Below the pieces are notes generated by a model that did not search any database, was not told where the DNA came from, and was given only the letters and a program-made list of their open reading frames with translations. Below are positions 54,439-63,336 of a DNA stretch of 64,000 nt, one piece after another (position 1 is the stretch's first letter; each line of letters opens with the position of its first letter). Location: positions 1 through 64,000 of the forward strand of contig NZ_JAXIVU010000007.1 of NCBI RefSeq assembly GCF_034259425.1, written 5' to 3'. The position numbers and the translations under genes were made by a program. Source of the stretch: Denitrificimonas halotolerans. Lineage in GTDB: Bacteria > Pseudomonadota > Gammaproteobacteria > Pseudomonadales > Pseudomonadaceae.

Positions 54439-55806
54439 ATGCAATTGTATCAACGTAAAAATGGCGAAGAACAACCATTTTGGCCTGCCGGGCCTTTTAA
54501 AATACGCTTACCCTTTATTCACTATCGTTGGGAAACTGCGGAGATGTTTCAAGCTCTGATCATGTTCGTGGTCAGTTTGGGCATGATCCCTTTATTAGAA
54601 AAGTACTTAGGCCTACCTTACGATGTTGCCCTTGCCTACGTTACTGTTTGTGGCATTGGTTTTCTGTTACCAGCGCTCCTGGGCGTACCCTATGTACCGG
54701 GGTGGATCACCCCCGGAATACCCGTAGTTTTATTATTTTTAGGCGATTATGAACCTGGCCCTGAAGCCATTCAGGCGCTCTTTGCATTGCAATTCTTAGT
54801 TTTTATTATTTTCTTAATCCTTGGAGTCACCCGTCTAGGCAGCACCTTGGTACGCATCATTCCCAACTCAATGAAGGGTGGCATCATCATTGGTGCAGGT
54901 ATCGCTGCTTTAATTGGTGAAATCGATGCTGGCGGACGCTTAGCTAATACTCCTATTTCTTTAGTCATTGGCAGCTTAGCCTGCCTATACCTGATGTTTT
55001 CAGTGTCTTTTAAAGGTCTAACTGATCGCGTCCCCTTCGCACGAAAAATCGTTAACTACGGCATGGTACCAGGCATGTTAATAGCTATTTTTATCGGTAT
55101 TACTGTAGGTGAATATGACATGCCTGATGTGCGTTTCGGTATTACTGCGCCAGCTTTTGCTGATATGTGGAATTATTTACCTATCTCGCTTGGCTTCCCT
55201 GATGCCAAAATATTTATGCTCGCAATACCAACGGCTGTCATTGCTTATATTATTGCTTTTGGTGACATCATCGTTGGTCAGTCACTGATGCAGCGTGTGG
55301 ATGAGCTACGTAACGATGAAGTGATCGAAAACAATATCGATCGTGTCCACTTAATCACTGCAATACGTAACGCTCTACATGCTTTTTTCGCCCCCTACCC
55401 AGGATTAGCTGGCCCGATCTGGACTGCAGTCACTGCAACCATGGCTGAGCGTTATAAATACGGCCGCAATGCCATGGACTCCATTTATAGCGGCGCCGGC
55501 ACTTTCTGGATCACTGGGTTTATTGCGCTATTCATGCTGCCACTGGTGACTTTTTTCCAGCCCGTCCTACCCATTGCTCTGTCCTTAACCTTAGTACTGA
55601 CAGGCTACATTTGCTTGATGGTAGGTTTTGAACAGCTGAACAACAACACCGAGCGCGGTATTGCAGGAACCATGGGCGTGGTATTAGCGGTATATGGTGC
55701 CGGCTGGGGCTTAGCCACAGGTGTAGTCTTATACATTCTGGTCGAGCGCACCCACATACTTAAATTCACCACGGCCAAACAACCCCATAGCACACCTGAA
55801 GAATAA
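54439..55806 (+). CDS. Polytopic permease, NCS2/SulP-like fold (substrate unknown)
   Basis: A 455-residue membrane protein with about 12-14 helices. Gly/Pro-rich helix breaks such as LGVPYVPGWITPGIPVVLL and IPNSMKGGIIIGAGIAALIGE recall nucleobase or sulfate transporters of the UraA/SulP fold. The N-terminus is soluble (QLYQRKNGEEQPFWPAGPFKIRLPF). I chose the ATG at 54439, with GAGGTG just upstream. I do not recognise the exact subfamily. Position between the ligase and the dehydrogenase suggests uptake of the acid that those enzymes degrade. Confidence 0.7.
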   Translation: MQLYQRKNGEEQPFWPAGPFKIRLPFIHYRWETAEMFQALIMFVVSLGMIPLLEKYLGLPYDVALAYVTVCGIGFLLPALLGVPYVPGWITPGIPVVLLFLGDYEPGPEAIQALFALQFLVFIIFLILGVTRLGSTLVRIIPNSMKGGIIIGAGIAALIGEIDAGGRLANTPISLVIGSLACLYLMFSVSFKGLTDRVPFARKIVNYGMVPGMLIAIFIGITVGEYDMPDVRFGITAPAFADMWNYLPISLGFPDAKIFMLAIPTAVIAYIIAFGDIIVGQSLMQRVDELRNDEVIENNIDRVHLITAIRNALHAFFAPYPGLAGPIWTAVTATMAERYKYGRNAMDSIYSGAGTFWITGFIALFMLPLVTFFQPVLPIALSLTLVLTGYICLMVGFEQLNNNTERGIAGTMGVVLAVYGAGWGLATGVVLYILVERTHILKFTTAKQPHSTPEE

Positions 55807-55869
55807 TCAACCTTCTGTACTCCTAGCCGTCCCAATAAAACGGCTAGCGCAACTGAAATAGGATAATTC

Positions 55870-57642
55870 ATGTCTGATTACAATGCCCCATTACGCGATT
55901 TACGTTTTGTTTTACATGAAGTTTTTAACGCTCAGAAAGTTTGGGATCAGCTGCCTAAACTGCAAGAAAATGTCGATATAGATACCGCTGACGCCATTCT
56001 TGAAGAAGCAGCTAAAGTCACAGGACAGCTGATATCTCCCCTCAGCCGTGAAGGTGATGAACAAGGTGCACGCTGGCATAATGGCCTCGTGACAACACCT
56101 GACGGATTCAAAGAAGCTTACAACACTTACATCCAGGGAGGTTGGGTAGGTTTATCCGGTAATCCCGACTACGGTGGGATGGGCATGCCAAAAATGCTGT
56201 CCGTTCAATTTGAAGAAATGCTCTATGCCGCTGACTCAAGCTTTGCTCTGTATTCAGCACTGACCTCAGGAGCCTGTCTCGCTATTGATGCACACGCCAG
56301 TGCAGCCTTGAAAAGCCTTTATTTGCCGCCGCTCTATGAAGGCCGTTGGGCGGGTGTGATGTGCTTAACTGAAGCTCATGCAGGTACTGATTTAGGTTTA
56401 ATTCGTACCCGCGCCACCCCTAACAGCGATGGTAGCTACAGCATTACCGGTAGCAAAATCTTTATTACGGGGGGCGAGCAAGACCTGACCGAAAACATCA
56501 TACATTTGGTTTTAGCAAAATTACCCGATGCACCTCAAGGCGCACGGGGTATTTCATTATTTTTGGTGCCTAAAATAAAAGTACATGCCGATGGCTCACT
56601 TGGAGCTGCAAACACTGTTACTTGTGGTTCCATTGAACACAAAATGGGAATCAAGGCATCCGCTACTTGTGTCATGAACTTTGATGGCGCCACCGGCTAC
56701 CTCATTGGCGAACCGAATAAAGGTCTCGCCGCAATGTTTACTATGATGAACTACGAACGTTTATCCATTGGTATTCAAGGCATTGGTTGTGCAGAAACCT
56801 CCTACCAACGTGCCTCTAACTATGCTCGTGAACGCATTCAAAGTCGTGCAGCAACGGGGATGAAGCACCCTGATCAAGCGGCCGACCCCATCATTGTCCA
56901 CCCTGATGTGCGCCGTATGCTACTCACAATGAAATCCTTGACCGAAGGTGGTCGCGCTTTTGCCTGCTACGTTGGTAAGCAACTGGATATTGCCAAGTTT
57001 AGTTCTGATAGCCACTTAGCCGCTAAAGCGCAAGATTTGGTTGCTTTACTAACACCTGTTGCTAAAGCATTCTTCACTGATATGGGCCTAGATAGTTGCA
57101 TCCATGGTCAGCAAGTTTTTGGCGGCCATGGCTATATACGTGAATGGGGTCAGGAACAACTGGTACGCGATGTTCGCATCGCCCAAATTTACGAAGGCAC
57201 CAACGGAATTCAAGCACTCGACTTACTGGGACGTAAAATTATTGCCAATCGTGGTGAGTACCTCAATGCCTTTACTCACAGTATCCGCGAACAAGTCAGT
57301 ACACCAGGCACCCTTTACACTGACGAGGTTCTAACGGCAGTTGAGCGTCTAGAACATATCAGCCAGTGGCTGCTACGCGAAGCAGAGAACAATAGTAATG
57401 AAGTGGGTGCTGCTTCCGTTGAGTACCTGCACCTATTTGGCTATGTTGCTTATGCTTGGATGTGGTCACGCATGGCTAGCACCGCGCAAAAAAATCATGC
57501 TCAAGATCCAGACTTTTACGATGCTAAGTTGGCCACTGCTGCATTCTACTTCAGCCGCATTCTGCCACGCACATTGAGTCTGGAGGCCAGTATTAAAGCC
57601 GGTAGCGACTCACTGTTTGGTCTTAACGCAGAGCAGTTTTAA
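55870..57642 (+). CDS. Acyl-CoA dehydrogenase, long (DmdC-like) form
   Basis: A 590-residue FAD enzyme forming an alpha,beta-unsaturated acyl-CoA. It has MCLTEAHAGTDLG, the NYERLSIGIQGIGCAETSYQRASNYARER segment and GGHGYIREWGQEQLVRDVRIAQIYEGTNGIQALDLLGRK with the catalytic Glu region. The extra C-terminal domain (about 460-590) marks the 600-residue subgroup that includes 3-methylmercaptopropionyl-CoA dehydrogenase (DmdC). It follows the permease gene by 63 bases, and a small hairpin follows it (57656-57685). Confidence 0.93.
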   Translation: MSDYNAPLRDLRFVLHEVFNAQKVWDQLPKLQENVDIDTADAILEEAAKVTGQLISPLSREGDEQGARWHNGLVTTPDGFKEAYNTYIQGGWVGLSGNPDYGGMGMPKMLSVQFEEMLYAADSSFALYSALTSGACLAIDAHASAALKSLYLPPLYEGRWAGVMCLTEAHAGTDLGLIRTRATPNSDGSYSITGSKIFITGGEQDLTENIIHLVLAKLPDAPQGARGISLFLVPKIKVHADGSLGAANTVTCGSIEHKMGIKASATCVMNFDGATGYLIGEPNKGLAAMFTMMNYERLSIGIQGIGCAETSYQRASNYARERIQSRAATGMKHPDQAADPIIVHPDVRRMLLTMKSLTEGGRAFACYVGKQLDIAKFSSDSHLAAKAQDLVALLTPVAKAFFTDMGLDSCIHGQQVFGGHGYIREWGQEQLVRDVRIAQIYEGTNGIQALDLLGRKIIANRGEYLNAFTHSIREQVSTPGTLYTDEVLTAVERLEHISQWLLREAENNSNEVGAASVEYLHLFGYVAYAWMWSRMASTAQKNHAQDPDFYDAKLATAAFYFSRILPRTLSLEASIKAGSDSLFGLNAEQF

Positions 57643-57714
57643 ACGCATCGAAAGACGCCCTAGAGTTCTCATATACTGTAGGGCGCACCCATACAACTAA
57701 GGAGTACAACAATA

Positions 57715-58584
57715 ATGAGAACCTTAACGACACTACAAGGAAATAGCCAAAAACTGGATGGCGGCGCCATGTTTGGCAACGCACCTAAAGCTTTATGGCA
57801 ACGTTGGATGCAACCCGACGAACACAACCGTATCGACCTTGGTTGCCGCGCCCTTTTAGTACAAGAACCCAATCGTAATGTTTTAATTGAAACGGGTATT
57901 GGTGCTTTTTTCCCTCCAGAAATGAAAGAACGCTTCGGCGTACAAGAAAACCATCACGTGCTTCTTGATAGTCTAGCTCAGCACGGTTTAAATCATACAG
58001 ACATTGATATTGTAGTTTTAACTCACCTGCATTTTGATCACGCCGGTGGCTTGCTCTCTCCCTGGCAGGCAGATCAGCCCGCCCAACTGCTCTTTCCTAA
58101 TGCTCAATACATTACTGGTGAAGGCCAATGGCAGCGCGCAAATAATCCTCATGCTCGCGATCGCGCCTCTTATATTCCTGAGTTACTGAGCTTACTGACA
58201 GCCTGCGGCCGTTTGCATTTAGTACCAGATAACAGCCCTTCACACCCCTTGCTCGGCGAGGGATGGCATTTCCATTGGAGTCATGGCCATACCCCAGGGC
58301 AAATGCTACCCGAAATCGCTATGCAGGACGGCCCTGTGGTTTTCCCTGGGGATTTAATTCCTGGTGCTCCTTGGGTACACCTACCGATTACCATGGGTTA
58401 TGACCGCTTTCCCGAAGCACTTATTGAGGAAAAGCAAGCATTGCTCGACGACCTTTTTGCGCGCCATGGCCGCTTAGTTTTTACTCACGACCCTCAAGTA
58501 GCTATAGCAAATATTGCCCGCGATAAAAAAGGGCGCTATAGCGTGACCGGTGCGCAACCTGCGGCAAAAAACCTGTCTAGCTGA
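57715..58584 (+). CDS. MBL-fold metallo-hydrolase
   Basis: A 289-residue metallo-beta-lactamase-fold protein. The zinc motif LTHLHFDHAGG (HxHxDH), HWSHGHTPGQML and VVFPGDLIPGAPWVHLP carry the metal residues. Such enzymes include lactonases and thioesterases; position after the acyl-CoA dehydrogenase suggests action on an acyl or lactone product. Substrate not known. Confidence 0.87.
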   Translation: MRTLTTLQGNSQKLDGGAMFGNAPKALWQRWMQPDEHNRIDLGCRALLVQEPNRNVLIETGIGAFFPPEMKERFGVQENHHVLLDSLAQHGLNHTDIDIVVLTHLHFDHAGGLLSPWQADQPAQLLFPNAQYITGEGQWQRANNPHARDRASYIPELLSLLTACGRLHLVPDNSPSHPLLGEGWHFHWSHGHTPGQMLPEIAMQDGPVVFPGDLIPGAPWVHLPITMGYDRFPEALIEEKQALLDDLFARHGRLVFTHDPQVAIANIARDKKGRYSVTGAQPAAKNLSS

Positions 58585-58704
58585 ACAGCTAACTCCCCCA
58601 GAAAGGCAGTCCTTCTTGGCTGCCTGCTCCATCTTCTGTGCAACATGCATTAAATATCGCGTTCCTATCTTGGTAAAGGCGATGAAACTGCTAAACTGCA
58701 CAAC

Positions 58705-60624
58705 ATGATACGAATCTCAGAACTTACCTTACAGCGCGGCCCACTGCGCCTTCTGGAGAATGCAGAACTCACTCTGCACCCAGGACATAAAGTCGGCTTA
58801 ATTGGTGCCAATGGCGCCGGTAAATCCAGCTTATTCGCTTTACTTCGCGGTGAACTCCACCCTGATGCCGGCGATTGCGACCTACCGGCCACTTGGCGTA
58901 TTGCTCATATGCGTCAAGAAATTGATGCGCCGCATCGCAGTGCTATTGATTATGTACTCGATGGTGATACACGGCTGCGAGATATTCAGCACAGACTCGC
59001 TCTCGCAGAAGAACAACAAGATGGCGCCGAATTAGGTCGCTTACATGCTGAACTTGACAGCGCTGATGCTTACACTGCCAATGCACGTGCTCGTAAACTA
59101 CTAGCAGGTTTAGGCTTTCTAGAAGAGCAAATGGAAAACACCGTCAATAGTTTCTCCGGTGGTTGGCGAATGCGTTTAAACCTAGCCCAAGCCTTAATGT
59201 GCCCATCGGATCTATTACTCTTGGATGAGCCAACCAACCACTTAGATCTTGATGCTATTTTGTGGCTAGAAAGTTGGCTACAAAACTATCAAGGCACCTT
59301 ATTATTAATCTCCCATGACCGAGATTTTTTGGATTCCGTTGTAGGTCATATTGTCCATGTTGATCAGCAAAAACTCACCTTGTATAGCGGTGGTTATACA
59401 GCCTTTGAGCGTGCCCGTGCAGAACGCATCATGCAGCAACAAAAAGCCCATGAAAAGCAACAAGCACAACGGGCGCATATGGAAGACTTTATTCGCCGTT
59501 TTAAAGCCAAAGCAACCAAAGCTCGTCAAGCACAAAGCCGAATTAAAGCCTTGGAGCGCATGGAAGAATTAGCCCCTGCGCATTTTGACTCACCGTTTAA
59601 CTTTGTATTTCGTGAAGCAGACAAAACTTCAAGTCCTTTGTTAGACCTCGATAAAGCCACACTAGGCTACAGTAGTGACGCTCCCATTTTAAGCAATGTA
59701 AAACTACAACTTGCGCCTGGTGCACGCATCGCCTTACTCGGCCCTAATGGTGCTGGTAAATCAACACTGATTAAAAGCATCATGCACGATCTACCCTTGC
59801 TATCAGGGACTTTAACCAACGGTGAAAACCTCGTCATTGGTTACTTTGCCCAGCATCAATTGGACTCTTTAGACCCCAAGGCCAGCCCCCTGCTGCACAT
59901 GCAGCGTGTAGCAACTAATGAACGAGAACAAGTGCTGCGCGACTTTTTAGGTGGTTTTGACTTTCGGGGGGATCGTTGCGATGAGCCAGTCGTAAATTTC
60001 TCCGGAGGAGAAAAAGCGCGCTTAGCTTTAGCTTTAATTGCTTGGGGCAAACCTAATCTACTGCTACTCGATGAGCCAACCAACCATCTAGATTTAGAGA
60101 TGCGTCAGGCTCTGAGTATGGCACTACAAGACTTCTCTGGAGCGCTCCTACTAGTGTCCCACGACCGTCACTTAATTAAAAGCACTGTAGACGAACTATA
60201 CCTCGTCGCCGAAGGCCAAGTACAAGCGTTTTCTGGCGATTTAGAAGACTACAGCAAATGGCTCAGTGATTACCGCTTGCGCCAGCTCAACGCCACAACA
60301 GACAAGGATGCACCCGTTGTAGATAAAATTGACCGCCGTGCACAGCGTCAAGCTGCAGCCGCCTTACGCAAGCAGTTGGCTCCATTGCGCAAACAAGCTG
60401 ACACTTTAGAGAAGCAACTGGATCAAGTGCAACAAGAGTTAGCACAATTAGAAAGCATTCTCGCCGATAACAATCTATATGATTCTTCACAGAAAGATCA
60501 GCTTAAAAAGCATTTAAGTCAACAAGCCATTTTACTGCAGCGACAAGATGAACTAGAAGAAAACTGGCTGCTACGCTTAGAAGAATTAGAAGCACTACAA
60601 ACACAGCTTGAGGCCGACGTATGA
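58705..60624 (+). CDS. yheS: ABC-F family ATPase YheS
   Basis: A 639-residue cytoplasmic ATPase with two nucleotide-binding domains: Walker A GANGAGKSS and GPNGAGKST, signatures FSGGWRMRL and FSGGEKARL, and two LLLLDEPTNHLDLD/E Walker B stretches. The linker between the domains (ERIMQQQKAHEKQQAQRAHMEDFIRRF...RMEEL) and a C-terminal coiled coil (RKQLAPLRKQADTLEKQLDQ) are YheS-like. ABC-F proteins bind the ribosomal E site and affect elongation. Its stop overlaps the MscS-like gene by four bases. Confidence 0.92.
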   Translation: MIRISELTLQRGPLRLLENAELTLHPGHKVGLIGANGAGKSSLFALLRGELHPDAGDCDLPATWRIAHMRQEIDAPHRSAIDYVLDGDTRLRDIQHRLALAEEQQDGAELGRLHAELDSADAYTANARARKLLAGLGFLEEQMENTVNSFSGGWRMRLNLAQALMCPSDLLLLDEPTNHLDLDAILWLESWLQNYQGTLLLISHDRDFLDSVVGHIVHVDQQKLTLYSGGYTAFERARAERIMQQQKAHEKQQAQRAHMEDFIRRFKAKATKARQAQSRIKALERMEELAPAHFDSPFNFVFREADKTSSPLLDLDKATLGYSSDAPILSNVKLQLAPGARIALLGPNGAGKSTLIKSIMHDLPLLSGTLTNGENLVIGYFAQHQLDSLDPKASPLLHMQRVATNEREQVLRDFLGGFDFRGDRCDEPVVNFSGGEKARLALALIAWGKPNLLLLDEPTNHLDLEMRQALSMALQDFSGALLLVSHDRHLIKSTVDELYLVAEGQVQAFSGDLEDYSKWLSDYRLRQLNATTDKDAPVVDKIDRRAQRQAAAALRKQLAPLRKQADTLEKQLDQVQQELAQLESILADNNLYDSSQKDQLKKHLSQQAILLQRQDELEENWLLRLEELEALQTQLEADV

Positions 60625-61193
60625 AACTCTGGTTCGAAGAATGGGCCGTTGACTGGATCAGCTTATTGATTCCTGGCACACAAATTCTCATCATCGCCTT
60701 AGCCGCTTGGCTGCTGCAGCGCCTACTCGCTCGCGGGCTCACCAGTTTAGCCGGTCGCTACAATATGCCACCGAGCATGCTGCTCCCCTTACGCGGAGCT
60801 ATTCGCTGGTTGGTGATTGGTAGCGCGCTCATGATGATCCTTGAGCGCATCGGAGTATCAGCCACTGTGCTATGGACAGCCTTAACCGGCTTTGTTGCCG
60901 TTGCCGCTATTGCCTTCTTCGCCATTTGGAGTGTGCTGTCCAATATCTTTTGTGCAGCACTCATTTTTACCGTCGGACCGTTCCGTATTGGTGATTACGT
61001 GGAGGTTATGGAAAGCGCAGAAAAGCCAGGAGTTAAAGGCCGCGTCGTTACCATTAATGTTTTTTACACCACATTAGAAGATGTCACAGAGGGTCATGAA
61101 GGTGCTCTGTTACAGATTCCTAACAGTTTATTTTTCCAAAAGGTCGTACGTCGTTGGCGTGGACCTGAATTCCCTCAACCACTAGAGAAATAA
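60621..61193 (+). CDS. Small MscS-family mechanosensitive channel
   Basis: A 190-residue channel protein with membrane helices at about 13-33, 58-80 and 84-108, the last rich in Ala/Gly as in the MscS pore helix (TGFVAVAAIAFFAIWSVLSNIF). A short beta domain follows (FRIGDYVEVMESAEKPGVKGRVVTINVFYTTLED). It is shorter than E. coli MscS (286) and lacks most of the C-terminal cage. The ATG overlaps the yheS stop. Confidence 0.85.
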   Translation: MKLWFEEWAVDWISLLIPGTQILIIALAAWLLQRLLARGLTSLAGRYNMPPSMLLPLRGAIRWLVIGSALMMILERIGVSATVLWTALTGFVAVAAIAFFAIWSVLSNIFCAALIFTVGPFRIGDYVEVMESAEKPGVKGRVVTINVFYTTLEDVTEGHEGALLQIPNSLFFQKVVRRWRGPEFPQPLEK

Positions 61194-61199
61194 CTCCGT

Positions 61200-61958
61200 A
61201 TGGAATGGCTCAGCAACCCCGAAATTTGGATCGCCTTTTTCACCTTAACTGCACTGGAAATCGTTCTCGGTATCGATAATATTATTTTCATTTCGATCCT
61301 TGTGAGTCGTTTACCTATACATCAGCAAGCCAAGGGCCGCATGATCGGTTTAGCTCTGGCCATGGGTACACGCATCTTACTGTTGCTATCCATTACTTGG
61401 ATTATGCGCCTAACCACTGACCTCTTTGCAATTATGGGACAAGGCTTTTCAGGTCGTGATCTCATTTTATTCTTTGGAGGGTTATTTTTACTATTTAAAA
61501 GTACTGTGGAAATTTGGCACAGTGTTGAAGGCGAAGATGCTACGGAACAGCAAACAAAGGTCAAAGCCGGTTTCATCAGCGTCATCCTACAAATTGCTGT
61601 AATTGATATCATCTTCTCGCTCGATTCAGTGATTACTGCGGTCGGCTTGGTTGAGCATATCCCCGTAATGATTGCTGCAATTATGATTTCCATTGCTGTA
61701 ATGATGTTAGCTGCCAGCACTATCAGCACCTTCATTGATAAGCACCCTTCCCTCAAGGTTCTAGCCTTATCTTTCCTGATTGTAGTCGGCACTTTATTGA
61801 TCGCCGAAGCTTTTGGTGTACATGTCCCTAAAGGCTACATCTACTTTGCTATGGCCTTTTCTCTGGGAGTGGAAGCGCTGAACATTAAAATGCGTACAGC
61901 AATGAAGCGCAAACGTGCTGTACAAGCACAGCAAACTGAGCAGGATGCTGCTCAATAA
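61200..61958 (+). CDS. TerC family membrane protein
   Basis: A 252-residue integral membrane protein with about seven helices. The TerC hallmarks are present: EIVLGIDNIIFISILVSRLP with acidic residues inside the membrane, and IIFSLDSVITAVGLVEHIPVM. The family is linked to metal (notably Mn2+) export and tellurite tolerance; it is shorter than TerC/Alx proper and closest to the YgdQ type. It starts six bases after the MscS-like gene. Confidence 0.88.
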   Translation: MEWLSNPEIWIAFFTLTALEIVLGIDNIIFISILVSRLPIHQQAKGRMIGLALAMGTRILLLLSITWIMRLTTDLFAIMGQGFSGRDLILFFGGLFLLFKSTVEIWHSVEGEDATEQQTKVKAGFISVILQIAVIDIIFSLDSVITAVGLVEHIPVMIAAIMISIAVMMLAASTISTFIDKHPSLKVLALSFLIVVGTLLIAEAFGVHVPKGYIYFAMAFSLGVEALNIKMRTAMKRKRAVQAQQTEQDAAQ

Positions 61959-61975
61959 CATCATTTAATACAACA

Positions 61976-62000
61976 CTTCAACACCTAAATAGTGTTGAAG
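61976..62000. other. Intercistronic hairpin between TerC and yaiI genes
   Basis: CTTCAACAC-CTAAATA-GTGTTGAAG is a perfect 9-bp stem. No T tract follows, so it may be an mRNA-stability or processing hairpin rather than a terminator. Confidence 0.5.
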
Positions 62001-62018
62001 CAATCATAGGAGTATGAG

Positions 62019-62501
62019 ATGCGCGTCTGGATTGATGCCGATGCTTGCCCACGTTTAGCCCGTGACCAAGTGGTTAAGTTTGCTTTAAAACGTGGATTTT
62101 CAGTGATTCTAGTAGCAGGACAGACGCAACCTAAACCTAATTTTGCGTGCGTGCAATTAATTGTGGTGCCCAGTGGCCCCGATGCAGCTGATGATTATAT
62201 CGCTGAACATGTAGCCGCTAATGAATTGGTCATTTGCAGTGATATTCCATTGGCGGACCGCATTATTAAGAAAAAAGCAGTCGCTCTGGACCCTCGCGGT
62301 GAGGAGTTTACCGAGCGTAATATGGGCGACCGTTTAGCTATGCGCAACCTCTTTACTGATTTGCGTGACCAAGGACAGATGTCCGGTGGACAGCGGGCTT
62401 ATGCTGAACGAGACAAGCAAGCATTTGCCAATGCTTTGGATCGTATTCTCACACGTCTAGCCCGTTTACCCAGTAACCAACCCGCGCCAAATCAAGCTTA
62501 A
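62019..62501 (+). CDS. yaiI: YaiI/YqxD family protein (DUF188)
   Basis: A 160-residue protein of the UPF0178/DUF188 family: RVWIDADACPRLARDQVVKFALKRG at the N-terminus, a PIN-like DxD core and the GEEFTERNMGDRLAMRNL and SGGQRAYAERDKQAFANALDRIL segments. The biochemical role is unknown; the fold suggests a nuclease-related domain. RBS AGGAG precedes the ATG. Confidence 0.92.
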   Translation: MRVWIDADACPRLARDQVVKFALKRGFSVILVAGQTQPKPNFACVQLIVVPSGPDAADDYIAEHVAANELVICSDIPLADRIIKKKAVALDPRGEEFTERNMGDRLAMRNLFTDLRDQGQMSGGQRAYAERDKQAFANALDRILTRLARLPSNQPAPNQA

Positions 62502-62551
62502 TGGAGTTGCGCAGCACCTTAGCGATCGCTGCGCAAGCAATATATGTACTG

Positions 62552-63205
62552 CTAAGCCATGGCTAAAACCTGTTCAACCAGCTTATTAATCCCTTTTGCT
62601 GCTTCGCTTAACGATTCCGTCAGCATGTAAGCCGGTGTAGTCACAAGACGGTGCACTTCATCCACGACAATACCATCAACTGCTGTGTCTTGATGCTGTG
62701 CACCCATTTGCGTTACCACTGCTGCAGTACCAGCATCAGTACCAATAGTACAACGTACACCCTCACCATAAATCTTCGCCGATAGCGCAGGTGAAATACA
62801 AATTAACCCCACGGGTTTCTTAGCATCTTTAAACCCTAAAATCGCTGCTAAAGTATCCTTTTGTACAGTGCAAGCTGCGCCTTTGCTGGCAAAGTCAGAT
62901 AAATTACTGGCCACACCAAAACCACCGGGTAAAATCAACGCATCAAAATCGGCAGCCTTCAATTCACGTACATCACGGGACTTGCCGCGCGTAATACGAC
63001 AGGACTCAACCAATACATTACGCTGCTCATTCGTAGGCTCATTGGTTTGGTGATTCACCACGGCTGTTTGCAAGATATCAGGCGCAAAAAATTCAACCTT
63101 AGCACCCAGTTGATCTAAACGTAATGCAGTCAAGACGGTTTCGTTAATTTCTGCACCATCGAATACACCACACCCCGATAAGATAATCGCTACTTTTTTA
63201 CTCAT
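62552..63205 (-). CDS. elbB: Isoprenoid-associated glyoxalase ElbB
   Basis: A 217-residue DJ-1/PfpI-superfamily protein. VAIILSGCGVFDGAEINETV and ALILPGGFGVASNLSDFA are typical, and the nucleophilic Cys lies in VGLICISPAL. E. coli ElbB was linked to isoprenoid synthesis and has glyoxalase activity in vitro. I chose the ATG at 63205, preceded by GAGGAGAAGG. It is convergent with yaiI across an inverted repeat (TTGCGCAG/CTGCGCAA, 62507-62536). Confidence 0.93.
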   Translation of the reverse strand: MSKKVAIILSGCGVFDGAEINETVLTALRLDQLGAKVEFFAPDILQTAVVNHQTNEPTNEQRNVLVESCRITRGKSRDVRELKAADFDALILPGGFGVASNLSDFASKGAACTVQKDTLAAILGFKDAKKPVGLICISPALSAKIYGEGVRCTIGTDAGTAAVVTQMGAQHQDTAVDGIVVDEVHRLVTTPAYMLTESLSEAAKGINKLVEQVLAMA

Positions 63206-63300
63206 GACCTTCTCCTCATTCAATAAAGATACTGTGTTTATTCATACCATGAGGCACAGCTTTACGCCAACGACATCACACTGACTCTTAAAATCTAACT

Positions 63301-63336
63301 TTGACATCCTCCCCGACCTAAAGGACGGGGATTCCT
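63301..63336 (-). mobile_element. Right end of the IS605-type element (second copy)
   Basis: The same hairpin and GAGGATGTCAA end as at 141-175, on the minus strand. The sequence beyond it (AGTTAGATTTTAAGAGTC) differs from the flank of the left copy, so the two copies inserted independently. Confidence 0.8.

Noticed and set aside
62507..62536. Inverted repeat TTGCGCAG/CTGCGCAA as terminator between yaiI and elbB
   Set aside because: The loop is long and no T tract is present on either strand, so I did not list it as a terminator.
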